Origin: Dongia mobilis
Lineage (GTDB): Bacteria > Pseudomonadota > Alphaproteobacteria > Dongiales > Dongiaceae
Length of the DNA: 64,000 bases
Direction of reading: 5' to 3'
Assembly (NCBI RefSeq): GCF_004363235.1
Contig: NZ_SNYW01000009.1
Span: 62,001-126,000, forward strand
Every line of letters begins with the position of its first letter. Position 1 is the first letter of the stretch. The notes below the pieces were generated by a model. The model saw only the letters and a list, made by a program, of their open reading frames with translations, was not told where the DNA came from and did not search any database. The position numbers and the translations under genes were made by a program. Below are positions 27,629 through 35,598 of the stretch, one piece after another.

Positions 27629-28528
27629 TCATTTTCCCTGGAAATGCAGGTGACAGAGTGCTGCGAAAGCGAGGGATCGCCTGGTCGGGCGCAGTTTCCG
27701 GAGACGTGCGAGGCCGAGCCGTGTCGGGCGGAGCTTTTCCTTGATCGGCAGGAAGGCGAGCCGCTTGCCGTCGAGCGACCATTCGCTCAAGGGACGGGAA
27801 TGCATGATCGAGAAGGCGTCCGAATGCGCCACCAATCCGCGCACCATCTCGAAATTGGGTGTCTCGTGTGCCACCCGGGGCTGCAGGCCGAGACCGTAGA
27901 TGATCGACAGGAAATAATCGCGGGAATGGGGTAATGCCAGCAATACCAGCGGATATTGGATCAATTCGGCGATGGCGACCGCCTTGTGGCGGGCGAGGGG
28001 GTGGTCCTTGGCCAGGATGCAATGCAACGGCACCTCGGTCAGGGTATCGAATTCGATATCGTCGTCGAGGCCGAGATCATAGGTCAGGGCGAACTCGAAC
28101 TCTCCCGCGCGCAGCCCGTCCAGTACGCCCTGGACATGGTTTTCGTGCAGCTTGACGCTGATTTCCGAATGCTGCCTGGCAAAGATTCCGATGAGGTGCG
28201 GCAGGATCAGCGGGGCCACGGTCTGGAAGCAGCCGATATGCAGTTCACCCGCCAAATCCTGGCCCAGTCCCATGGCGCCCAGGCGCACGTCGTCGGCATG
28301 GTCCAGCAGGCTCTTGGCATCGGTCAGCAACTCCCGCCCGGCGGGAGTGAGGCTGAGCCCCTGGGCATGGTGGCGGACAAAGAGATCAACGCCGAACCGC
28401 GCCTCCAATTCGGCAATCGCTGCCGAGACCGAGGGTTGCGAGATGTTCACCCGCTGCGCAGCCAGGGTGACCGAGCCGGTTTCGGCGGTCGCCACGAAAT
28501 AGCGCAACTGCTTCAGGGTGAAGGGCAT
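27629..28528 (-). CDS. LysR family transcriptional regulator
   Basis: A 299-residue LysR regulator: winged helix-turn-helix in residues 3-62 (LKQLRYFVATAETGSVTLAAQRVNISQPSVS seen in parts) and an effector-binding domain of two Rossmann-like lobes from about 90. The start ATG 28528 lies 104 bases from the divergent monooxygenase gene, and a 15-base palindrome lies eight bases upstream of its start, so it probably controls that operon and itself. Residues 285-299 are Arg/Leu-rich. The effector is unknown. Confidence 0.93.
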   Translation of the reverse strand: MPFTLKQLRYFVATAETGSVTLAAQRVNISQPSVSAAIAELEARFGVDLFVRHHAQGLSLTPAGRELLTDAKSLLDHADDVRLGAMGLGQDLAGELHIGCFQTVAPLILPHLIGIFARQHSEISVKLHENHVQGVLDGLRAGEFEFALTYDLGLDDDIEFDTLTEVPLHCILAKDHPLARHKAVAIAELIQYPLVLLALPHSRDYFLSIIYGLGLQPRVAHETPNFEMVRGLVAHSDAFSIMHSRPLSEWSLDGKRLAFLPIKEKLRPTRLGLARLRKLRPTRRSLAFAALCHLHFQGK

Positions 28529-28535
28529 TAACTAA

Positions 28536-28550
28536 TCCAATTCAATTGGA
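28536..28550. promoter_or_regulatory. Perfect palindrome, candidate LysR operator
   Basis: TCCAATTCAATTGGA is a 15-base palindrome around a central C, in an AT-rich stretch between the divergent LysR and HpaB-type genes. It fits the T-N11-A form of LysR boxes. Confidence 0.5.
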
Positions 28551-28631
28551 ATGATAAAAAGATTTTCCTGTTCCGAAGCCGCAAGTCAAGATCAGGACGG
28601 TCGAATCTGAGCGGGAAGGGGAGCAGGGGGC

Positions 28632-30098
28632 ATGCTTCGGACGGGCGCGCAATACAGGGACAGCATCCGGGACGGAAGACAGGTCTGGATTGATGGCGAG
28701 AGGGTAAGGGACGTCACCACCCATCCCGCCTTCAAGCCGATCGTCGACATCCGCGCTCGAATCTACGACCTCGCCCACGAATCCAACACCAAGCCGGTGA
28801 TGGCCTATCGCGACGAGTTGACCGGCGAGGAGAACTGCATCGGCTACAAGCTGCCGCACAACCAGGAAGACTGGCACGCCAAGCGCCGCGCCATCGACAC
28901 GGTGATGCGGGACATCAACGGCTATGCGGTTCGCGTCGGCGACGAGACGGTCGGCGAGATGTGGTCGCTCTATGACGGCCGCGACATTCTCAACGAGGTC
29001 GATCCCCAGTTCTCCAGGAACATCGAGAACCATATCCAGCACGTCCTGCAATCCGATACCTTTCACGTTTCCGCCAATACCGACCCCAAGGGCGACCGCT
29101 CGAAGCGGCCCCAGGACCAGGATCCGGACATGCTGCTGCACCTGGTCAAGGAGACCGACAAGGGCATCATTGTGCGCGGCGCCAAATACGAGACGGCGGC
29201 GGCCTATGCCAACCAGGCCTTCGTCAAGCCAACCATCGCCAATTGGGGAGACGACAAGCTCAGTGACTACGCGCTTGGCTTCATCTGTGACATGGGATCA
29301 CCCGGCCTCAAGCATATCTGCCGTACCGGCTTCACCGGCCGCGCGCGGCCGGAGGACTATCCGCTGTCCAATCGCTGCGACGAGGTCGACACGCTGCTGG
29401 TCTTCGACGACGTGCTGATCCCTTGGGAGAACGTGCTGTTCTACCGCCATACCAAGGCGGCGGCCTTTATCCGCGGCACGTTGCACCGTTACAGCGCCTT
29501 CCCCTTCACGTTGCGCCTTCTCTATATCGCCGATCTGATGCTGGGTGCTGCCGCCTTCAATGCCCGGCAGACCGGCCTCGATGCGCAGCAGGCGGTACGC
29601 GAGAAGCTGGCCCTTTTGATGCAGTACCGGGAAAGCATCGACGCCCATTTGATCGCTTCAATCGCGATGGCGCAGAAAAGCCCGGGTGGGCTTCTGATGC
29701 CGCACCAGTCGCTGCTCTATACCGGCCGCCATGCCGCCATCAACCAGCTGCCGCTGATGATGCAACTCGCCCGCGAACTCTGCGGCGGGCAGATCTGTGT
29801 GACGCCGGACAAGGCCACCTTCGACAACCCGGAAATCAAGACCTGGATGGACAAGTACTATTCGGTCAACGAGTTCTGGTCGGCTGAGGATCGCCGCCGG
29901 TTGCTGGCGTTCGCCAGGGATCTGCTCAACTCCGACCGCGCCGGGCATATGGTGACGTTCGAGCTGTTCGCCCAGTCGCCACCCTATGCCCAGCTCAATC
30001 ATATCTACATGAATTTCGACATGGCGAACGCGCTTGCCTATGTGAAGGATTGCGCGGGCCTCTCCAACCGCGTCATGGACCAATGGAAGAAGAAGTGA
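28632..30098 (+). CDS. 4-Hydroxyphenylacetate 3-monooxygenase (HpaB) family flavin-dependent oxygenase
   Basis: A 488-residue two-component flavin monooxygenase of the HpaB/PvcC family, which hydroxylates aromatics with FADH2 supplied by a separate reductase. The acyl-CoA-dehydrogenase-like fold is visible: N-terminal LRTGAQYRDSIRDGRQVWIDG, the flavin region ending in CDEVDTLLVFDDVLIPWENV and a C-terminal helical bundle. No HpaC reductase is encoded nearby. It leads an operon with RidA (4-base gap) and DUF1028 (8-base gap), unlike classical hpa clusters, so the substrate is probably not 4-hydroxyphenylacetate. RBS-like GGGG precedes ATG 28632. Confidence 0.88.
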   Translation: MLRTGAQYRDSIRDGRQVWIDGERVRDVTTHPAFKPIVDIRARIYDLAHESNTKPVMAYRDELTGEENCIGYKLPHNQEDWHAKRRAIDTVMRDINGYAVRVGDETVGEMWSLYDGRDILNEVDPQFSRNIENHIQHVLQSDTFHVSANTDPKGDRSKRPQDQDPDMLLHLVKETDKGIIVRGAKYETAAAYANQAFVKPTIANWGDDKLSDYALGFICDMGSPGLKHICRTGFTGRARPEDYPLSNRCDEVDTLLVFDDVLIPWENVLFYRHTKAAAFIRGTLHRYSAFPFTLRLLYIADLMLGAAAFNARQTGLDAQQAVREKLALLMQYRESIDAHLIASIAMAQKSPGGLLMPHQSLLYTGRHAAINQLPLMMQLARELCGGQICVTPDKATFDNPEIKTWMDKYYSVNEFWSAEDRRRLLAFARDLLNSDRAGHMVTFELFAQSPPYAQLNHIYMNFDMANALAYVKDCAGLSNRVMDQWKKK

Positions 30099-30102
30099 AA
30101 CG

Positions 30103-30633
30103 ATGAGCTACAGCCATATCCGCCTGCGCAAGTTCAACACCAAGAAGACTTATCCGGAGCAATCGCTCGACAACGACCTTTCGATGTCGGTCCGTGCCGG
30201 CAACCACATCTTCCTGCGCGGCCAGGTAGGCCAGGCGCTGGACGGCTCCATGGTCGGAACCGGCGATGCCGCCGCGCAGTCTGAACAGGCAATGCGCAAT
30301 GTCAGGCATTTGCTGGAAGAGCAGGGCGGCAAGCTCGCCGACATCTGCAAGATCGTCATCTACATCACCGATCCGCGCTATCGCGAGGATGTCTACCGCG
30401 TCATCGGCAAGCATCTCCGCGGCGTCTATCCGGTTTCGACCGGCCTTGTCGTCCAGGGCCTGGCGCGGCCGGAATGGGTGATGGAAATCGACGTCTATGC
30501 GGTAATCCCGGAATCCCGTATGAAGAACCTGCCGGAGCCGCCGGCGGCACTGCAGTGGAAGGATACCGCCGACAAGGCGGACCGCGCCAAGGCATCGGCC
30601 AGGAAAAGGAAGGCGGCCCGCAAGACCAGATAG
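30103..30633 (+). CDS. RidA/YjgF family protein
   Basis: A 176-residue Rid protein, a family that hydrolyses reactive enamine/imine intermediates to keto acids and ammonia. The core spans about residues 10-130, with GNHIFLRGQVGQ and the ITDPRYREDVYRV stretch. The arginine expected in the RidA active site may be matched by R115 region (ARPEWVMEIDVYA), though Rid subgroup cannot be fixed by eye. A Lys/Arg/Ala-rich tail of about 35 residues is unusual for the family. It is co-transcribed with the flavin monooxygenase, so clean-up of its imine product is a fair hypothesis. Confidence 0.88.
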   Translation: MSYSHIRLRKFNTKKTYPEQSLDNDLSMSVRAGNHIFLRGQVGQALDGSMVGTGDAAAQSEQAMRNVRHLLEEQGGKLADICKIVIYITDPRYREDVYRVIGKHLRGVYPVSTGLVVQGLARPEWVMEIDVYAVIPESRMKNLPEPPAALQWKDTADKADRAKASARKRKAARKTR

Positions 30634-30641
30634 GGGCCAAC

Positions 30642-31328
30642 ATGACCTTCTCCCTCGTCGGCCGCTGTGCCAAAACCGGTATGTTCGGCGTTGCCATCAC
30701 GACCTCGTCGATCGCGGTTGCGTCGCGCTGTCCCTGGGCGCGCGCCAAGGTCGGCGCCGTCGCTACCCAGAACGTGACCGATCCACGGCTGGGCAATCAG
30801 GGCCTCGATCTGCTGGCGCGCGGCGTCAGCGCGCCGGACGCGATGAAGGCATTGATGGCGGCGGCGCCCCATGCCGAGCACAGGCAGGTCACCATGATCG
30901 ATGCGCAAGGGCGTACGGCGCATTGGTCCGGGGCGAAGACCCTCGGGACCAATAACGTCGCGGCGGGGGAGAATTGCGTGGCCGCCGGCAATCTACTGCA
31001 GAATGCCGACGTGCCGGCCGCCATGGTTCGTGCCTTTGCGGGGGCTAAGGGGCATCTGGCGGCGCGCCTCCTGGCCGGCCTGGAGGCCGGCATCGTCGCG
31101 GGTGGCGAGATGGGGCCGGTACATTCAGCCGGTCTGCTGGTGGTGGACGAACAGCCCTGGCCGCTGGTCGATCTGCGGGTCGACTGGCATGACGAGAATC
31201 CGATCGGCGCCCTGAAACATCTATGGCAGGACTATGAGCCGCAAATGGCCGCCTATATCACTCGCGCCCTCAATCCGGACGCGGCGCCCTCCTATGGCGT
31301 GCCTGGCGACATGGATGACAGGAAGTAG
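30642..31328 (+). CDS. DUF1028 family protein
   Basis: A 228-residue protein of the DUF1028 family, recognisable from the N-terminal TFSLVGRCAKTGMFGVAITTSS, AVATQNVTDPRLG and the VAAGNLL motif. The fold belongs to the Ntn-hydrolase-like group as described for the family, but activity is not known. ATG 30642 lies 8 bases after the ridA stop. DUF1028 and Rid genes co-occur in other genomes, usually in catabolic clusters for nitrogen compounds (general knowledge, not checked here). Confidence 0.85.
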   Translation: MTFSLVGRCAKTGMFGVAITTSSIAVASRCPWARAKVGAVATQNVTDPRLGNQGLDLLARGVSAPDAMKALMAAAPHAEHRQVTMIDAQGRTAHWSGAKTLGTNNVAAGENCVAAGNLLQNADVPAAMVRAFAGAKGHLAARLLAGLEAGIVAGGEMGPVHSAGLLVVDEQPWPLVDLRVDWHDENPIGALKHLWQDYEPQMAAYITRALNPDAAPSYGVPGDMDDRK

Positions 31329-31500
31329 CATCCGTTGCCGCACACGAGGTGGAAGCGGCGGCTGGTGGCCGATCGTGCCGGCATGTATGGGGCGGGAGAT
31401 TGCCCCCGACCTGTGACGCTACGTGCTATTGCCTGAACTGCGCGGTGGCTGCGGGGTGAGCCACGTTGCCGGAAGGTTCACGAGAGGGTAGATTGCGGGC

Positions 31501-31549
31501 GATTTTTGCGGTTTCGCCGCGATTTTTGCGGTTTCGCCGCGATTTTGCC
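31501..31549 (+). repeat. Perfect 20-base tandem repeat (2.4 copies)
   Basis: The unit at 31501-31520 is repeated exactly at 31521-31540 and begun a third time (GATTTTGCC). Each unit holds a small hairpin, GCGG-TTTCG-CCGC, followed by GATTTTTG. It ends about 14 bases before the molybdopterin oxidoreductase start, in the 234-base gap after the DUF1028 gene, which holds no other gene. Confidence 0.75.
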
Positions 31550-31562
31550 TTGGCATTGAAAA

Positions 31563-33644
31563 ATGACGCCATTCGACACCTTTCATTCGGCCTGCCCGCA
31601 CGACTGTCCCTCGACCTGCGCACTCGAGGTGGAACGCATCTCGCCGACGCAGATCGGCCGGATTCACGGCGCCAAGGCCAATTCCTACACGGCCGGTGTC
31701 ATCTGCGCCAAGGTTGCCCGCTATGCCGAGCGCCAGCATCACCCCGACCGGTTGCGCCAGCCCTTGCGCCGTGTCGGCGACAAGGGTGTCGGCAGGGCGG
31801 GGTTCGAGCCGATCTCATGGTCGGCTGCCTTGGATGAGATTGCCCGGCAGTTCGAGCGGGCCGAACAGCGGTTCGGCGCCGAGGCTGTCTTCCCCTATTA
31901 TTACGCCGGCACGATGGGCCTGGTGCAGCGCGACGGGATCTGGCGCCTGACGCACGAGAAAAAGTATTCGCGGATGAAGAGCACCATCTGCGTCACTCTT
32001 GCGGATGCGGGTTGGCAGGCGGGTGTCGGGGTCATGCGTGGCGTCGATACCCGAGAAATGGCGGAAAGCGATCTCATCGTCGTCTGGGGCGGCAATCCGG
32101 TGGCGACCCAGGTCAACGTCATGACCCATATCGCCCGCGCCCGGAAGGCGCGCGGAGCCAAATTGGTCGTGGTCGATCCCTATCGTACCGGCACGGCCGA
32201 GGCGGCCGACCTGCACCTGATGTTGCGCCCGGGCAGCGATGCGGCGCTGGCGGTGGCTGTGATGCATGTCCTGTTCAAGGAGGGCCTAGCCGACCGCGCC
32301 TATCTTGCGCGCCATACCGATGTACCGGAGGAACTGGAACGCCATGTTGCCGGCCGGTCGCCGGAATGGGCGGAAGAGATCACCGGTATTCCGGCCGCCA
32401 CGATCCGCGACTTCGCCCGGCTCTATGGCGCCACGAAGAAAAGCTTCATCCGTGTAGGCTACGGGTTTTCACGCACCCGCAATGGCGCCGTAAGTCTGCA
32501 TGCGGTCAGTTGCCTGCCGAGCGTCACCGGCGCCTGGGCCGAGCGGGGCGGGGGTGCGCACTATTCGAACCGCACAATCTATCATCTCGACAACAGCCTC
32601 ATCCAGGGCCTCGACCTGCTCGATCCCTCGGTACGCGAACTCGACCAATCCCGCCTCGGCGCCATCCTGACCGGCGACCGGCGTGACCTCGGTGACGGGC
32701 CACCGGTGACCGCCATGCTGGTCCAGAGCACCAATCCGATGAATGTCTGCCCGAACTCGGCATTGGTGAAAAAGGGGTTTGAACGCGACGACCTTTTTGT
32801 AGCGGTGCACGAGCAGTTCATGACCGAGACGGCCGCCATGGCCGATATCGTTCTGCCGGCCACGACCTTCCTGGAACATGACGACATCTACCGGGCCAGC
32901 GGCCACACCCATCTTCAGGTCACGCGCCGGATCGTCGAACCGCTGGGCGAGGCGCGGCCTAACCACTTCGTCGTCACCGAGTTGGCGAAACGGCTCGGCT
33001 GCCGGCACCGCGGTTTTTCGCTGAGCGAGTGGGAGATCATCGACGAGACACTGCGCATCTCGGACCATGTCGATGCGCAGACCATGTATGACAACCGCTG
33101 GCAGGATTGTGCCCTCGACTTCGAGACGACCCACTTCCTGAATGGGTTCGGCCATGCCGACGGCCGGTTCCGCTTTAAGCCGGACTGGCGGGCGATCGGC
33201 CCCGATGTCGAGGGGCTGCCCGCCCTGCCCGACTATGTGGCGCTGATCGACCGACCGACGGCGGAATACCCGCTGCGGCTGGTGACCGCACCGGCGCGGC
33301 AGTTTCTCAACTCGACCTTCACCATGACGCCTACCTCGCGCCAGCGCGAGGCGCGGCCGACCGTTCTCATTCACCCCACTGATGCCGCGCGGCTTGGTGT
33401 TGCCGACGGTGTCGAGGTCGAGATCGGCAACCGCCTGGGCTCGATCCGGGTGCATGCGCGGCTTTTCGACGGCCTGTTGCCGGGAACCGTGGTGATCGAA
33501 AGCCTCTGGGGCAATGCCGATTTCCCCGGCGGCCTCGGTGTCAATGCACTGGTCAGCGACGAACCGGGCAAGCCCGATGGCGGCGCGGTGTTCCATGATA
33601 CGGCGGTCTGGCTGCGGCCCCATGCAGCTGGCGCGGCTGCCTGA
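31563..33644 (+). CDS. Molybdopterin-dependent oxidoreductase with N-terminal [4Fe-4S] site
   Basis: A 693-residue protein of the DMSO reductase family. The iron-sulfur motif is C11-x3-C15-x3-C19-x28-C48. Molybdopterin-binding stretches follow (VVWGGNPVATQVN, the MLRPGSDAALAVAV motif) and the C-terminal cap domain runs from about 575 (RPTVLIHPTDAARLGV). No Tat signal is present, so it should be cytoplasmic. It resembles biotin sulfoxide reductase-like and formate dehydrogenase-like members, and the electron donor and substrate are unknown. No partner subunit is encoded beside it. mipZ starts one base after its stop. Confidence 0.88.
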   Translation: MTPFDTFHSACPHDCPSTCALEVERISPTQIGRIHGAKANSYTAGVICAKVARYAERQHHPDRLRQPLRRVGDKGVGRAGFEPISWSAALDEIARQFERAEQRFGAEAVFPYYYAGTMGLVQRDGIWRLTHEKKYSRMKSTICVTLADAGWQAGVGVMRGVDTREMAESDLIVVWGGNPVATQVNVMTHIARARKARGAKLVVVDPYRTGTAEAADLHLMLRPGSDAALAVAVMHVLFKEGLADRAYLARHTDVPEELERHVAGRSPEWAEEITGIPAATIRDFARLYGATKKSFIRVGYGFSRTRNGAVSLHAVSCLPSVTGAWAERGGGAHYSNRTIYHLDNSLIQGLDLLDPSVRELDQSRLGAILTGDRRDLGDGPPVTAMLVQSTNPMNVCPNSALVKKGFERDDLFVAVHEQFMTETAAMADIVLPATTFLEHDDIYRASGHTHLQVTRRIVEPLGEARPNHFVVTELAKRLGCRHRGFSLSEWEIIDETLRISDHVDAQTMYDNRWQDCALDFETTHFLNGFGHADGRFRFKPDWRAIGPDVEGLPALPDYVALIDRPTAEYPLRLVTAPARQFLNSTFTMTPTSRQREARPTVLIHPTDAARLGVADGVEVEIGNRLGSIRVHARLFDGLLPGTVVIESLWGNADFPGGLGVNALVSDEPGKPDGGAVFHDTAVWLRPHAAGAAA

Positions 33645-33645
33645 C

Positions 33646-34494
33646 ATGGTCAACAGGTCCGGCCCGCATATCATCGTGCTTGGCAACGAAAAGGGCGGAT
33701 CGGGTAAATCGACCACCGCGATGCACCTGATCGTGGCGCTGCTGGCGGCCGTCAAGCGGGTAGGCTCGATCGATCTCGACGCAAGACAGGGTTCGCTTTC
33801 ACGCTATGTCGAGAACCGGCGAAACTCGGCGGCGGCCATGTTGACCCCGCTACCGATGCCGGCCCATGTCGCGATCAACCAGAGTTCGGCCGACAGCCGT
33901 GCTGCGGCGCAGGCGGAAGACGAAGCAAATCTGGTGGCTGCGCTCGATCAACTGCGCGAATGCGACTTCATCGTCATCGATACGCCCGGCGCCGACAGCG
34001 CCCTCAGCCGCGCTGCGCACAGCCGCGCCGATACCCTGATATCGCCTCTCAACGATTCCTTTCTCGATCTCGACCTTTTCGGCCGGATCGAGGACGAGGG
34101 GAATTCGATCCGTCGCCCCAGCGTCTATGCCGAGACAGTCTGGGAGCAGCGCAAGCGCCGTGCCATGGCTGGCGGGCGACCGATTGATTGGGTGGTCATG
34201 CGCAACCGGCTGTCCAGTCTTGATGCGCGCAACAAGCGGGATATCGGTCGCCTGCTGGAGCAGCTATCCCGGCGGATCGGTTTCCGCATCGCCCCGGGAT
34301 TCACCGAGCGGGTGATCTTTCGCGAGTTGTTTCCGCGCGGCCTGACCTTGCTGGATCTTTCGCGGGCTGATGCGGGCGTGCAGTGGCGCATGTCCCATGT
34401 CGCGGCTCGGGCCGAAGTGCGCGACCTGCTCGATGCGCTCAACCTGCTGCCAACGAGCGAATCAGCGATGCACAGGCGCGAAGCGGAGATTTGA
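33646..34494 (+). CDS. mipZ: MipZ division-plane positioning ATPase
   Basis: A 282-residue ParA/MinD-type ATPase that forms gradients from the poles and inhibits FtsZ, placing the division site in alphaproteobacteria. The deviant Walker A is NEKGGSGKST with signature lysine K16 and catalytic lysine K21; SIDLDARQGSLSR and VIDTPGADSALSR follow. The MipZ-specific DWVVMRNRLSSLDARNKR and RVIFRELFPRGLTLLDL are present. ATG 33646 gives the expected length; an in-frame ATG at 33622 would overlap the oxidoreductase. It follows an oxidoreductase gene with a one-base gap, an unusual neighbour for a cell-cycle gene. Confidence 0.93.
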   Translation: MVNRSGPHIIVLGNEKGGSGKSTTAMHLIVALLAAVKRVGSIDLDARQGSLSRYVENRRNSAAAMLTPLPMPAHVAINQSSADSRAAAQAEDEANLVAALDQLRECDFIVIDTPGADSALSRAAHSRADTLISPLNDSFLDLDLFGRIEDEGNSIRRPSVYAETVWEQRKRRAMAGGRPIDWVVMRNRLSSLDARNKRDIGRLLEQLSRRIGFRIAPGFTERVIFRELFPRGLTLLDLSRADAGVQWRMSHVAARAEVRDLLDALNLLPTSESAMHRREAEI

Positions 34495-34666
34495 GGCGAG
34501 ATTTTTCATCGACATCACACGGGGCTGGGCACAATCGTGTCGGCGCGGTGTTCCTTCCGTGACACGTCCGGAATCAGGGATGATTTGAGCGTCGCGTGCT
34601 TGCCTCGGCAACGCGCGCATGCAAAGGTTTTGCGCTGCAACATGGTTCGCTGAAAGAGGCTGCAAG

Positions 34667-35551
34667 ATGATCAAACCGCTCAGAAAGGCAATTTTCCCGG
34701 TGGCCGGGCTCGGCACGCGTTTCCTGCCGGCGACCAAATCGATGCCCAAGGAAATGCTGACGGTGGTCGACAAGCCGCTGATCCAATATGCGGTCGAGGA
34801 AGCCAATGCGGCGGGAATCGAGGAACTGATCTTCGTCACCTCGCGCGGCAAGTCGGCGATGGAGGATCATTTCGACCACGCGATCGAGTTGGAGCAGACG
34901 CTGGAACGCCGCGGCAAGAAGACCGAACTCGAACTGCTGCGGAATATGCTGCCCAAGGCCGGTTCGATCGCCTATGTGCGCCAGCAGGAGCCAGCCGGCC
35001 TCGGCCATGCCGTCTGGTGCGCGCGCAACTTCATCGGCGACGAGGCGGTGGCGGTCCTGCTGCCGGATGACCTCGTGCATGGCAAGGTTGCCTGCCTGAA
35101 GCAGATGGCGGACGTCTATCGCGAGACGGGCGGCAATGTCATTGGCGTGATGGAGGTGCCGCATGAGCACACCAGCCGCTATGGCATCGTGAAACCCGGC
35201 GCCGACAAGGGAAAGCTGCTCGAGGTGGCCGGGCTTGTCGAAAAGCCCAGCCCCGACAAGGCGCCATCGAATCTGGCCGTAATCGGCCGCTACATCCTGC
35301 AGCCCGAGATTTTCCACCTGCTGGCGGCGCAGGAACCGGGCGCCGGCGGCGAAATTCAGCTGACCGATTCCATGGCGCGGATGATCGGGCGCATGCCGTT
35401 CCACGGCCTGCGTTTTGACGGAACACGCTATGATTGCGGCGACAAGGCCGGCTTCATCGCCGCCAACGTCAATCTGGCCCTGGACCATCCGGCGATCGGC
35501 GCTGCCGTTCGTGAAACTGTCGCGGACATCGCCCGCCGACTTAAGCTATGA
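34667..35551 (+). CDS. galU: UTP-glucose-1-phosphate uridylyltransferase
   Basis: A 294-residue nucleotidyltransferase making UDP-glucose from UTP and glucose-1-phosphate. The signature GLGTRFLPATKSMPKEM (residues 14-30), the VDKPLIQYAVEEA segment, EKP in LVEKPSP and the GGEIQLTD motif are all present. ATG 34667 (AAAGAGG upstream) gives the family length. ugd follows after 47 bases, so the pair converts glucose-1-phosphate to UDP-glucuronate. The 172-base gap before it holds no gene. Confidence 0.96.
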   Translation: MIKPLRKAIFPVAGLGTRFLPATKSMPKEMLTVVDKPLIQYAVEEANAAGIEELIFVTSRGKSAMEDHFDHAIELEQTLERRGKKTELELLRNMLPKAGSIAYVRQQEPAGLGHAVWCARNFIGDEAVAVLLPDDLVHGKVACLKQMADVYRETGGNVIGVMEVPHEHTSRYGIVKPGADKGKLLEVAGLVEKPSPDKAPSNLAVIGRYILQPEIFHLLAAQEPGAGGEIQLTDSMARMIGRMPFHGLRFDGTRYDCGDKAGFIAANVNLALDHPAIGAAVRETVADIARRLKL

Positions 35552-35598
35552 TCCGGCCGTTTTCTCCGGGCCGGCCGGAGCGAAGTCCGGGGTAGTCC

